Assembly (NCBI GenBank): GCA_026686845.1 | Contig: JAIVEN010000014.1 | Coordinates: forward strand, 9,162,001 to 9,226,000 | Origin: Adenanthera pavonina | Taxonomy: Eukaryota; Streptophyta; Magnoliopsida; Fabales; Fabaceae | Direction: 5' to 3' | DNA: 64,000 bases | Shown: piece by piece, positions 23,576 through 35,596 of the stretch | How positions within the stretch are numbered: the stretch's first letter is position 1 | Layout of the letters: each line of letters opens with the position of its first letter | Notes under the pieces: generated by a model | What the model saw: the letters and a program-made list of their open reading frames with translations, nothing else | What the model was told of the DNA's origin: nothing | Databases searched by the model: none | Program-made: the position numbers and the translations under genes

Positions 23576-26010
23576 ATGCACAGCAATATGTCAACCATTA
23601 TGATGGTTAAATTTCTTAAATGCATTTATTATTCACTAACACTAGAAATTTGTGCTATTACATGTTTACATCTTTCAAAGGCAAAGCTTTCAAACTTAGC
23701 TCTGATTGAAATGGAGAAAATTATGCAATCTAACAACATGAGTCTCAATGACTTTCTACCTATGCCTTGTCATAAATTTGCAGCTTAAGAGTTATATGTG
23801 AATAGATTGTTGTGTGCAAAATTAAATTATGATAGAAATGCAATGGTAGCAAAGCTGTCACAACTACTTAATCAATTGACGCTTTTTGAGTATAATAAGG
23901 TTTATGATGAAGTGATTGATACAATTTTGTCTGGTAATTCAGGGAGGAATTATATATATATGGCTATAAGGGCAATAGTAAAGTTTATATTTGGAATACT
24001 CTCTATTCATTTAAGATTGCGGAACAAGATTGTTTTGAATATTGTATCAAGTGCTATTACTTTACTGATACTACTACTACTTGGGGGACAAAAACCCATT
24101 CACAATTATATATACCAGTATCCATCAATGAATACTCTATCTATAATATTAAGCAATATCGTCATCTTGCTGAACTATTGATTCATACCTCACTCATTAT
24201 ATGGGACAAGATTCCCATGACAAACAGGTTTTGTTTTGAGGTATTTGATAAAAGATTAAGAGATGTTTTAAAGCTATATATTCCTTCTTCTGCTTACATG
24301 CCTTTTGGAGGGAAGATTGTTATGCATGGTGGAGATTTTTGTCAAATTCTACTAGTCGGACTTAAAGATATATGAAAGGACATAATATATGCAACAATTA
24401 ATTCATATATGCAAAAGGACATAATATATGCAACAATTAATTAATTATATGTATGGAAAAATTGTAAAATCCTAACTTTGACAAAAAAAAAATGAGGTTA
24501 TTATCTTTAAATACAATTAAGGTGAACATGGAAATAAAAGAATTTATTGATTGAATAATTTTAGTATGTGATGAAACAATTGGAGATGACTATGATGAAG
24601 AAACTTACATCAAGATTCCTCCAGACTTATTATTGCATGGTTTTGATGATCTCATTATGACTGTAGTAGAATCCATTTATCCCAATTTTATAGATCATTT
24701 AAATGACTTATCCTATTATAGGGATAAGGCAATATTGGCTCCTATGTTAACAATTGTGGAAGAGTTAATTTTTAATTACATGCTATCTTTGTTGCATGGT
24801 AAGAAAGTTATTTATTTAAGCTCTGATGTATGTATTGAGGATGGGAATGTTGATTCATTAGATGATCATTATTCAAACTAAGCTATCTTAAACTTTATTT
24901 CTTTGTTTGGTCTCCAGTACTATGAATTATGTATGAAAGTTAGTGCTCTTATCATACTAATGAAAAACATTGATAAGTCTTTACGTTTGAGTAATGGAAC
25001 ACATTCAATTGTTACTTAGACCAATAAGCATGTCATTGAAGCAAAAGTGATAATATAAGTTAATGATAAGTTAAAGGTGTTTATACCTCGAATTGCAATT
25101 ATGCTGTTTGATTTAAAGCCCACATTCAACACACGCAAGAGACAATTTTCCATATACTTCATTTGCTATAACTAGAGCCGGTAAAGTGGGTCGGAGCCCG
25201 CGGGCCGGCCCGCTTAACCCGCAAAAAATAATGGGGGGCTGAAAAAATTGAGATACTTTATAATGGAGGTCAAAAACTTGACCCGCCTTGCTAGCCCGCC
25301 GCTTTAAGCGGGCCAGCCCACCTGGCCCGCGGGCTGACCCGTTTTTTTTTAAAAAAATATTTTTATATATTTTTTACTCTATATAATTATATCTAAAAAA
25401 AATAAAAACTAAAAAAAAAGGGCTTAAGCATCATTTTCTTTCTCAATATTTCTTATATTTTAATTTTAGTTGTATTTTATTTTGTTGAACTAAATGTTAC
25501 TTGTGGTATTACCATATTAATGTATTAATATATTATGCTTTAAGACTTTATGTATCAAACCGATGAAAAATTTCATGAATATAGTTATTTTATTCATGAT
25601 AGTGAATAAAAAATTAATAATTTAACTAAGTAGGGAAAAAAAAAGGGCTAGCCAAATAAAAAGAGCAAAAAAAAAGGGAGAAATTTTATGATTTAACAAA
25701 AAAATATAAAAAAATAGAAGAAAAAAAAACAGGTTGGCCCATTTGGCCCGCCAGGCTGTGTATGGCGGGGCGAGCTGGGGATTTCCAGACCCGCCCTTAT
25801 GGGGGTCTCAGCCCACCCCGCCCCGCCCAAAAGGCGGGCCGACCCGTTTACCACCTCTAGCTATAACTATCAATAAGAGTCAGAGATAGAGCTTATGTAA
25901 TATTGGTCTATACCTTCTTAAACATGTATTCACACATGTCAGCTATATCTTGTTGTATCTTGAGTTTGAAGTTAACATGGACTTAAAATATTAATACTTG
26001 ATTAAGAAGG
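23576..26010 (+). pseudogene. Degenerate Helitron PIF1-like helicase
   Basis: Fragments on the plus strand follow the order of a Helitron helicase domain: LALIEMEKIMQSNN..LNDFLPMP (about 23700), NRLLCAKLNYDRNAM (23800), and a decayed Walker A region at 23962-23983 reading GYKGNSK in a shifted frame. Then come KIVLNIVSSAI (24024), WDKIPMTNRFCFEVFDK (24200, where the family has DEAP), PFGGKIVMHGGDFCQIL (24303), YPNFIDHLNDL and YRDKAILAPM (24670-24750), and NGTHSIVT (25000). After an inserted hAT element the frame resumes with INKSQ and ends with DLKILI near 26000. Several frameshifts and stops and the loss of motif I and II residues make it non-functional. The Rep nuclease part and the Helitron ends were not found. 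Confidence 0.85.
25173..25859. mobile_element. Non-autonomous hAT element (687 bp) nested in the Helitron helicase
   Basis: A perfect 8-bp target duplication GCTATAAC flanks the element (25165-25172 and 25860-25867). The ends are inverted: TAGAGCCGGTAAA on the left and TTTACCACCTCTA on the right. Subterminal regions are GC-rich with repeated GGGCCGGCCCGC-like and CGACCCG words, and the core is AT-rich. No transposase is encoded. Removing one duplication and the element rejoins the helicase similarity, confirming a later insertion. Confidence 0.9.
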
Positions 26011-27055
26011 GAAAGCAATTGATATTATTTTAAATGTAGTATATAGAGAAATGTTCAATAATTTGATATTTTGATTTAGTTATCTATATATACACTGATG
26101 AATAATTAATTTTTGTTCCATTTGTGATATGATTAAATGTAAATTGTGATTTTTTTCATTATCATTATATAGTGTTAACATGGCCTATTTTTCTAGTTGT
26201 TATAAAAAAAATTATTCCTAACAAATATATAAGCCTCCGATTACATCATGTCATGATTGATCCAATCGGTATTGAAATCATATCAATCAATATTAATGTC
26301 ATTTTCAGCGGCACTTGAAATAACTGATGACAAGCCATGAAGTATGTTGTTTAAATTTATTAAATTTTTTTTTTCGGCATGAAGAATTTGAGGTGATTGA
26401 ATTACATTCAATTTTATCAATATAAAATTATAATCAATTATAATTAATTAATTTTTTTTTACAATAATTAATTAAATTTTATCAATTCCAAATTAATTCC
26501 TTTGACATTGTTAATAAAGCATTATTCTTTCACGTTTGTTAATATTTAGAAATTAACTTTTTCTATTGATTACTTGATCATAATATAATTTCTCATGCGC
26601 ACCTCATTTATTGTGAATCATGGATCTTTTTCTTCCATTTCGATAAAATATATTCTTAAATATTTGAACCGGTGAAATACTTCAAAATTGATCCGTATAA
26701 TTCATTTCCTTTTCTTTCCCATTTTTAGTTATTTTTTATATCAAATTATGAATGGATTAATAAGTAAAATTTGTCACATTTTTCAAAAAAAAAAGTTTGT
26801 GCCTCGCACTGATGGTACCACAGTATTGCACTTCGAAATACTATCACATACACGTCATCTTGACGCTCCTGTATTTAAATTCAATATGAAAATTCCCATA
26901 TCAAACATGCAGCAAAAAGCACAAGTACTTGGATTAAGGCTTAATGTTTGTGAAAATGACTCATCAGTATCGCCATTGATATATATATTTCTTAATTTAC
27001 GGAGTTTCCATACATGCATGATTCTCCTAGCTCATTTCATCTGTGTACTGTGGCC
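26011..27055. other. Promoter-side region of the secreted peptide gene
   Basis: AT-rich sequence after the Helitron remnant. The last 300 nt (about 26760-27055) are less AT-rich and probably contain the promoter of the downstream gene. No other gene was seen. Confidence 0.45.
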
Positions 27056-27063
27056 TATAAATA
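27056..27063 (+). promoter_or_regulatory. TATA box of the secreted Pro/Cys-rich peptide gene
   Basis: TATAAATA lies 97 nt before the ATG at 27153, followed by a CT-rich leader. The spacing fits a plant core promoter. Confidence 0.75.
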
Positions 27064-27152
27064 CTTGTCTCTTGAGACCATCTCCCACATCTCAAAAGCT
27101 TCGTCTCAAAGAGTATTATAGCTTGAGACTTTGCGAGCCCTAGAGCACAACC

Positions 27153-27752
27153 ATGGAAACCACTCTTATTTCCAAGATTCTTGTTCTTAATCTGCTTCTA
27201 GCTATAGCTGTGCATGCAGATCCCGTTCCTCTTCCTCCCGTTGTTTCTGCATCTCCACCCCCTTCCGTTGATTCTCCACCAACACCACCTGCTGTCCCTG
27301 AAATTGCTCTACCTCCTCCCCTTCTTCCCGGAGTTCCTGATCTTCCGGGAATTCCTTTTCTTCCGATTCCTGACCTCCCGGGAATTCCCAGGCGTTGCAT
27401 AAAAAATTGTGCAATGAAATGTGGCCGTATGCATGGTGTTCGCCGCGCAATGTGTCGTGCTCAGTGCATGGTGATGTGCAGGATTAAGCCATCGGATCAT
27501 GCCAACTACGACTGCACTCGAGACTGTGTTATGAACGTCCTCCACCATGAACCAGCTGGTAAGAATGAATCAATACTCGATCACCTCTCTTATATATTAT
27601 TTGATTCTTTTGATTAATGTGTTTGTGTTTGTATTGCCCTTTCAAATCGAGTTCGTTCTGATTAGAAATATTCATGTGTTTTGGCTGCAGATACCAAGAA
27701 TCTTGAGGGCCTAGTCAATACTTGTTTCAGTAGATGCGATCGGCATGTCTAA
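27153..27752 (+). CDS. Secreted proline-rich, cysteine-rich peptide (thionin-like)
   Basis: Exon 1 is 27153-27558 and exon 2 is 27691-27752. Donor GCTG|GTAAGA and acceptor GGCTGCAG join in phase 1 to give 155 residues. Residues 1-23 form a signal peptide (ISKILVLNLLLAIAVHA, cleavage near HA|DP). A Pro-rich spacer with PPP and PGIP/PGVP repeats spans about residues 24-78. The C-terminal part holds ten Cys: two CxxxCxxxC triplets (CIKNCAMKC and CRAQCMVMC) and two CxxxC pairs (CTRDC and CFSRC). This spacing suggests disulphide-linked helices and resembles plant thionin-like secreted proteins. It probably acts in the cell wall or apoplast, and a defence role is only inferred. The last Cys pair is encoded by exon 2. 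Confidence 0.85.
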
Positions 27753-30123
27753 TAGTTCCTTCACGCATCCAAACTAGAAGTATATTTAGGTCCAGTATTT
27801 TAATGCCGCAATCATATGGCTACTGGCTTGTTCTTCCTTTTACCAAATTAATATATAATAAATAAGAGTCTTATTCAGGCCAATAAACAAAAGGTCTTAT
27901 CACCTTTGTTTCCCCCCCCCCCCTCCCTCTCGTTCCTTTCTATTTCTCAGTCTTCCGTTGCTCTTCCTTATTTCCAACGATTGAGTTTTGTTTTATATTT
28001 TAATATTAATTTATGAAATATATTATGCTAGTAATAGTTTATTAAATTTTTATATATTATTGTAATATATAAAATTTAAAATATATTATCAGTCAATGAA
28101 CTTGAACCATTTCTTGATGACCAATCCGATTAAAAAGCATTGCTTGTAAGCCAGCCCAAACCCAACTTAACATGTTAAACTAATACCCTACTCCCTAATG
28201 ATTGTGCAGACGATCTTCGTTTCTAGTCTATTTTTTTTTTTCCGGATAAATTTCTAGTCTTTAAATTACCTCCAATCTTTTTTTTGGCCAAAACAAAGTC
28301 AATTTTATTAATATCAGAAAAAGATTACAAACACCAATATTACAAAACAAAAAAATACCAAGAACCTTAGAATACAACCTACAAAATGACAGAAAACCAG
28401 AAAATACCTAAAGCTTGCCCTAACTGTATAACAGAAATCAAAACAACCTTCGAGGCAACAAAGTCTCGGTGTGAAGACGTTCTTGGTTTTTAGTATGCCT
28501 TCTTGCTTTCTCTAACTCGTGCTCTTCCTTCGAGGATGTTGACCCAATTAATTCCTCCATCGATCTCTTACGTTTACCTTTATGTGTGTACAATGAGATT
28601 TCATTGAACTCATCCACTGTCCCATTCTTCATATATAAATCTACCTTTGATGAAAAGAAGTGTCTCATTTTTTTTCATGCTCCATAAACTACCAATATTT
28701 AAAAGACGTAGATGTATCAGTATCTAATAATTGATATGATATAATACATGTTCAGTATCTATCACTTTACATCTATCTATATTATTTCAAATTTTAATAG
28801 TAAAATAGAATTATTTTGAAATTTTAAAGAGAGACAGACAAAAAATTCTCATAAATGTTTGCAGAAATATGATATTTTTGCATTTTTTGTTAAATAATTT
28901 TTTTAACAAAGAATAAAGATTTTATTCGTTAGTTGTTATAAGCATTTTTTTCATGCTTGTAGCCTGCTTTAACATTTATACTATGATTTTTTTAATATAT
29001 AATATTCATTTTTTAATGAGTTGATTTATTTATTGCATATATAAATAATTATATATTCATGTATTCATGTACTAAAATTTTAAAAATTATCATATCATTC
29101 TTATTGTATTATAGCATATCTAACACATGTATCTTTATTGATGTTACATAATATACTTATGTTATGTATGAAATATAATGGAATTTTCTGGTCAAAAAAG
29201 AAATAAAATGGAATTTGTTGGCCAAAAAAAAAAGAAAATACTTTATTTAGTCTTTTTCTTTAGGCCTGAATTCTTTATTTAGTCTTGAAGCTTTCTTGGA
29301 TGGGCTATTATGTTATGTGGGTCTGGTTTTTAATTTGAAAATGAAATGTTTACGAAATCTACAACTTTTTGTTGTTGTGGTTTTTGCTATCATGTTGCAC
29401 TGTTTTTATTTGCAGTCTGTACTTATAGTATTACTAAAATTTTCTATTTTTCTCATAAAGTTTGATAATTGTCTTCCTTTATCATTATTGTCAAACTATC
29501 TAGATCATCATATCTTTTTAATTTAAATTATTTGTATCATGTCATCGAAGGCTAATCAAGATGATAAATTATATAAAACAAGACTTATTAAAAAATCCTA
29601 TAAAAAAAAAAGAAAAGAATTGTATAGTTTACACAGTGTATCGTTTCTCTTTTGTTTTAGAATAGATTGCATAGATCCTCACCGAGTTTTGTTGACTTGT
29701 GTAACTTACCATTTTTAAAGAAAAACTGAACAGTCTAGTATTGAGAGTTAAAAAATTAAGAAAATAGATACAATTTGAAAGAATTTACGAGATTGAAAAC
29801 ATTACTTTTGTTTTTTGTCAAAGAAAATATTACACTTGAAATTTAATCAATTACTAGTGAAAGCCATTTAAAATCATTTGCTGAACACATGGACAAAAGA
29901 AACACGCAAATACGTTTTTAATTTATTCCCTCCACAATGCTAAACCTCATGGTTAGTGATTGGGCACTAGTGTTCCTAAGTCGGGGATAAGACAGAAGCA
30001 TCATACACTATATACAAAGATGACTTCATCTTGGGTGATAAAGGACGACATCCCACGACCACGTCCTAAAACTACCGGTGAAATGGCATAGTTATTACTG
30101 ACAAGAATCTCTGGATATCAACG
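27753..30123. other. Intergenic region
   Basis: AT-rich, with a poly-C run near 27912-27923. The block 28294-28670 is less AT-rich, starts with TTTTTTTTGGCC and resembles the 3' end of a LINE or a processed insert on the minus strand, but no target duplication was confirmed. No gene was recognised. Confidence 0.45.
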
Positions 30124-30185
30124 TTAAGGTACATCATCAAAACCAGAGGCATCCATGTCTGTGTCATAAAACCATAGTCAACATC

Positions 30186-30938
30186 CTAAAGCAGGACAGA
30201 GGTCGGGGATGCCAGTGCACCGAATGAAGTGAAACTATCAGAGCTTGAACTGTCACGGATGGTGGCAGGCTTCTCCTCCTCTGTCACAGAATGAGGGAAG
30301 TTGGTAATGGCACTAGGACCCCTCAGCTTCACAGCAGCCTTGTCATACTCTGAGGCAGCTTCCTCTGCAGTGTCAAAGGTTCCAAGCCAGAGCCTTTTTC
30401 GACCAACTGGGTCTCGGATTTCGGCAGCCCACCGACCCCATTTCCTACGGCGAACACCCCGGTACTTCTTGTGGCCACCAGCTGAATCGCTGCTGTTGAC
30501 AGATTTATTTGGCTTCTCAACATGGGTTAGGTCTTCCCTGGCAGGCAAAGGAGTAAAGAGAAGTGAGGAAGCAGAATCTGAGGGAATGCCAATGCAGATC
30601 TGTGTTATTTGCCTCTCCCCTCCTTGTGATGTTAAAGGTTTTTCTGCATCTTCGCTGGTGGAAGAGTCAGTATCAGTAGCATCAGGGTCAGTGACTATAA
30701 TTCTGACAAGCTTATGTCGGATTTTCTGCCTTGTTTTACACACCTTGGAAGGGTTAGCAGCATGATTCTGCAGTTGGAGCTCCTCAGTGGAGCAACCACC
30801 ATCAGGATCTTGCATTACAATGTTCTCTTTCTCCTTAAAAAAGAGATTAGACGGAGCAATCTGTAATTTAGAATTACAGGCAACAGCACGTGTCATTGTT
30901 TCAACAAAGTGGGGTAACAACATATCAACATCGCTCAT
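30186..30938 (-). CDS. AP2/ERF transcription factor of the cytokinin response factor (CRF) group
   Basis: The protein has 250 residues. A CRF domain (about 70-98, KIRHKLVRIIVTDPDATDTD) precedes an AP2/ERF DNA-binding domain at about 159-216 (YRGVRRRKWGRWAAEIRDP, WLGTFDTAEEAASEYDKAA). The protein ends right after SPTSVL, a motif that in CRF proteins is a putative MAP kinase site and is normally followed by a long acidic tail. CRFs are nuclear and bind GCC-type elements, acting in cytokinin and stress responses. An upstream in-frame exon with its own ATG is possible (31167-31087). The downstream DNA encodes DTDMDASGFDDVP in another frame, suggesting a lost tail. A paralogue lies at 45023-45787 on the same strand. 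Confidence 0.95.
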   Translation of the reverse strand: MSDVDMLLPHFVETMTRAVACNSKLQIAPSNLFFKEKENIVMQDPDGGCSTEELQLQNHAANPSKVCKTRQKIRHKLVRIIVTDPDATDTDSSTSEDAEKPLTSQGGERQITQICIGIPSDSASSLLFTPLPAREDLTHVEKPNKSVNSSDSAGGHKKYRGVRRRKWGRWAAEIRDPVGRKRLWLGTFDTAEEAASEYDKAAVKLRGPSAITNFPHSVTEEEKPATIRDSSSSDSFTSFGALASPTSVLL

Positions 30939-31086
30939 AACTTGGGATCCAAGGCAACATGAGAAATATCAAATTATCAATCACTAGAGCATAATTTAAA
31001 ACCTCTTTACATGTCCTCATGCCAATCAGGGAAACACCTAGCACAAAAGCATTGTATAAAATAAGTATGTAGGGGTAAAAACTAAC

Positions 31087-31167
31087 TTCTTCACTGCCCT
31101 CCTTCATATCATTAGGTGTCTCATTTGCCTTGATTGCCACAAGACCATTATGTGTTTCATCTGCCAT
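31087..31167 (-). other. Possible upstream exon or upstream ORF of the first CRF gene
   Basis: After an acceptor (TTGCAG|CAGTC) an ATG at 31167 opens 27 codons (MADETHNGLVAIKANETP...GSEE) before the donor GAA|GTTAGT. Spliced to the acceptor in front of the CRF ATG it would run out of frame, while a weaker donor four bases downstream (A|GTTTTT) would keep frame. It is either an N-terminal extension or a 5' leader with an upstream ORF. Confidence 0.4.
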
Positions 31168-31539
31168 GACTGCTGCAACACCAGTAAAATATAGTTAGTA
31201 CTTGGTGGATCAGAGGATTGGGAAGAGATCAGGAAGAGAAGGCAAAGATCACAAAACCAAATAGTTTGCCATAATCAAAATCTTCAGCATAACCCTTATA
31301 GGCATACCTATATTATCTGTTTACTACTAGAACTATCTCAAGTACTCTTGATCATACATATAAACATGTATGAAACCAATGCATAATGCTAACAATGGCA
31401 AACCCAGGTCTCTCATAGTAAGAAAACCATAATAATTAAATGCCACTTCACTTTTTATATAGAATTTCTTTTATGTTTGGTACATGATGAAGCAAAGACC
31501 TCCTAATAACTATTTGCAGCCCTCATCATTAAATCTCAC

Positions 31540-33100
31540 ACTAGTTTTTTTATAATAAAATCTAAAACTATGTATCCATTAACCCTAGGATTTAAAAAGG
31601 TAAAATATACTAAAATTTTAACTTTTTATGTGTAAACACTCTGATAGTTCCAAGTAACAACGAGAATTAGCATCAAAGGCACACACAATCACTCAACTTC
31701 AGAGAATTTAAAAAGAACAAAACCTCACAAGCATGATAGCATAAACAACCACATTCTCATATATAGTCTAATAATAACATTTCAATAAACACTGCACACG
31801 AGCACTATAAAATAGTTTAAAGTTCTCTGACAGCATTACGAGATATCATTGCTAGTTAACCACACAGATTAGACAATAATGCTGCAACTTTGGTAGCCTC
31901 AAAGAACAAGAAATAATGGGTATATAGTCTCCCTTCTTGACATTTACTATGTGATTAACCAAGAGGAAACGATCCTATGGGTGCCTTATCAAAAACAGTT
32001 AACACTTAATATTATCTACCTTGCATGGCTCTGACAGTGCTGTGGAATTCCAATGAAGAGGCATGCCTCACATGGTATCATCATTTTCACTTTGTCATAT
32101 TTTACAAAGTCGAGGAAAAGAGTTTAGCTTGCTTATGTATTAAAATCTACAAATTTCAGGTAAATGAACCTGGTAAACCCCCATGGAGCAGCAACTTATA
32201 TAGCCCATGAAAAATAGGTGTCAGCTACAAGAACATAGGGGCTATGCTTCTGAACCAACGGCTTTTCCTACAAGGGAAAGGCCATGAGGAATCTCTACCA
32301 CAATTCAGGGGAAGAAACCATGTTAAGGGTCTTACATCCTCCAGGCAGTTTGATCTCTGCAGAAGGAAATTCGATCAAAAGAAGTGTGGTTTCTAGACTT
32401 CTTTTTGCTTTTCTGGACGGATTGGGCAAATTTTGAGCATTGGAAAGATGTGGTAATTGTTGGTTTTTTATGCATGACAAAGAATAATAAGGATCATAAG
32501 GTGGAGTTATGAAGAGAAAAGAACTTATGTGCAGCTGAATGCTATGGCTACAGATTTTGTTCTTCAAATTATAGAGCATTTTTTTCAAAAGATCAATCAC
32601 ATAACAGAATACATATTCTGCTATGGCTAGAAACAGTGTTTTTAATTCAATCTACATCATTACTGATTAAAGAAAAATTGAAGGTATAATTAATGGAAGG
32701 AAAAACATGTAGCAATACTTTCTGCCTATGGGGAGGTAATGATTACCATATAAGAGAGAGGGTACGCTTGAATACAAAATCCTTAACAACAACAACCCAG
32801 GTCCCAAAAAGCAATAAGAAAACCCTAATGCTCAATTAAACATCACAAAATCACCACGATCATTTACATCAGAGACTAAAACTATAAACCAGCAGCCCTA
32901 GTATTACAAGTAGACAAAAAATTAAAATTTTAACTTTTTATGCCTGAGTATTCGGATAGTTTCAAGAAATGCACAAATAATCTCACCAAAAAGAAATACA
33001 CAAATGACAAATTAACAATCGACTTCAGAATTTAGGGATGTCAGAACTTCATGTGCACTCCCACATATATAATCATAGCAAAATTAACAAAACGAACCAT
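31540..33100. repeat. Imperfect direct repeats in the 5' intron of the first CRF gene
   Basis: Two blocks of about 200 nt are similar in order: CTAAAACTAT, AAAATTTTAACTTTTTATG, GATAGTT.CAAG and CTTCAGA.TTTA, first at about 31560-31710 and again at about 32875-33035. A local duplication is likely. Confidence 0.45.
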
Positions 33101-35558
33101 AGAAGACCACTGTAAGAGACGTGACGAGCCACAGAGATAAAAAAAATAAACACACTGCCGCGACACGCAGGACAAGAAACAATAATATATGAAACGCGTT
33201 GGAAAATCTCACGACAAGAAAAAAAAAAGTTCAGAGTGGGACATCAAAATAAGTCGCAGTTGTTCCCAGAGTGACGCCATGCCCCCAGAGTTAGAGGAAA
33301 ATGGCACAACTTAAAGGGATACCCCCCACTCCCAAAAAAAAAAAAAAGAACGAAACCAGAATTAACACAATTCTGAAAGCAAATTCCACAACGGAAAGTG
33401 GGGGAATGAAAAAATATCTTTACTTCGGAGCCTACTTGCGTCGGATAAGAAAATGTGATAAAATTGGAGTATGGAGCCAACACAAGCTTCACCTATCAAG
33501 CGACCGAAAAATAACAAAGAAGAAATGCCAAAAGGAAAAACGAGACGAATTCCAAAGGCAAGTATGAGTGTACCAAAGAGAAGGTGAAGAAACCCTAGAA
33601 ATGAGGCCAAAAAGGTAAAGCCAGAGAGATTGGGAGGAATCAGAACCTGAGAAAGAAGTATATGCTTCTTTGAGCTGAGAAGAGGGAAGGTGGCATCAGT
33701 TACCGCCTTGCCTTTGATAATATCTTTTTTTCTCGCAACAACACCGTCCTCGTTGCATGTAACGTGCGTGTTTCAGTCGTTGTGGGCCTTTTATTGTGGA
33801 TTATTCTCCGGCCCATGATAGCTTGAAAGCTGGACTCTTGGGCCCATTAAATTTGTTTCTAACTATTGTAGATCTATACATTGTGAAAATTGCGCTAGCT
33901 TTATATAGCATATGGTGGAAAGTAGTACATAGAATGAAGTTTGAGACATTTAGATATTCTTAAAAGCAATAGGCAAATTTAGAGAGTGAATGAATGTTAA
34001 TTCAAGAAAGTGGATTATTTTGAAGTAATTCTAGAAGAAAATAAACTGAGATAAATAAAAAGAAAGATGAGACCTACGTGTCCAGAATATAAGGCCCTGT
34101 TTCGTATGGATTCATGTCATGGTTTCCTTTTTATTGTACAGTTATTGAAATGTATAATAGCGATTATATTCTTATTATCATTGCTGATTATCCCTTTTTA
34201 TTAATTGGAGGCATATATAGTCTCATATTTCCAAAATATATTTGGGTATGAGACCCATTATCGTTGTAATATTTTATGGGCCAGTTTCCTAAGCCCAAGT
34301 AAAAATATGAGATCGGCTGAAAATACTAGCCTAATTTAAAAAAAAAAGTAGCCTAAATTTAAAAAGCCTTTGTTTAAACCAGCTCCAATCAACCTTAATT
34401 TAAAACTAATTAAATCAAGCTAGGCTTTGGAGGTCATGATTGGATAAGATGGAATTACATGTTTTGCATTGTGCAACAATTGTATATACAAGTAGTGTGT
34501 TGCTGGTGAGGTTAATTTTTTAGATAAGTTGGTTTATTCTCCGTTTGGATAAGGCAAAAATAGGAGAAGAAAAAAATTTGGTGGAAAACCAAGAAATAAC
34601 TTAGATATTCTCTTGTCTATATTCTTTTTTATTTTTTCTTCTAGAATTTTTCTCGTCATATTTTCTCCTCATTTCAAATAAAACCTTAAATCAATACCTG
34701 GAAGGAAACTCTTGATCCTATTTATTATTTTCTTAAAAGCATTACTATTACTTTATATGCACATTTTTTTTCTAACACCAAATCAGCTTAACTAAGATTC
34801 ATGGCTCTCATATCAAAAAGAACTAGTTGAATCTAAACCTAAATCATTTAAGAGTTTTTAAGAACGCAATCAAATTGGCGAATTGAAATATGATAATTAA
34901 CAAAACTTGGTACAAATACTAATAATTAAAAAGTTAAAATGCACAAAACTTGAATTTTGATTTATGCATAGAGACAATTTTTATCTTTAAAATTTGAAGA
35001 TATAATTCAAACTTAAGATTATATGCAAATATTTTTTGTCATTAATTACTTTGTTATTCTATTAATAAAAGTGTGATGCATAAAAAGTTAACTAGAATTA
35101 GCGATAAATTAGTAACTTTATTCATGATAATTTGTCAAATTTTAATTGTAACAAATTATTTATATAAAATAAAAAATTGACTTAATTTTATTTCAATACG
35201 TTTAAAAAAATATATAAGATCATTAGTCGTGTGTATGGAAAAAATCTTGTTAGAAGAAGTAAAACTCACTTCAATGATTTTTAGTTTCAAAATGATTAGT
35301 TTCCGGTTATCGATTGAAGGATACTACTGGTGCTTGTCAAAAAAAAAAAAACAAGAAGAAGAAGAAAGACGGATAGGAATCCACATATATAGCATCTCTA
35401 TACACATCCAATTTGAATTAATATCAATATAAAATATAAAATTCGTAACAAGTGGTGTTATACCCAACAATAAAACTTATATGAGATTTGGTGTAATAAT
35501 AGACAAAAATATCTCAAGTGATCCAAATTATTTTAGCAGGTCATGCAGGTTTTGGGAG

Positions 35559-35596
<38 letters not shown>

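Noticed and set aside
28294..28670. Possible LINE 3' end or processed insert on the minus strand
   Set aside because: The poly-A-like start and GGCC are suggestive, but no target duplication or reverse transcriptase similarity was found.
30301..30765. Plus-strand open frame opposite the first CRF gene
   Set aside because: It is the antisense reading of a conserved coding exon and shows no independent signal.
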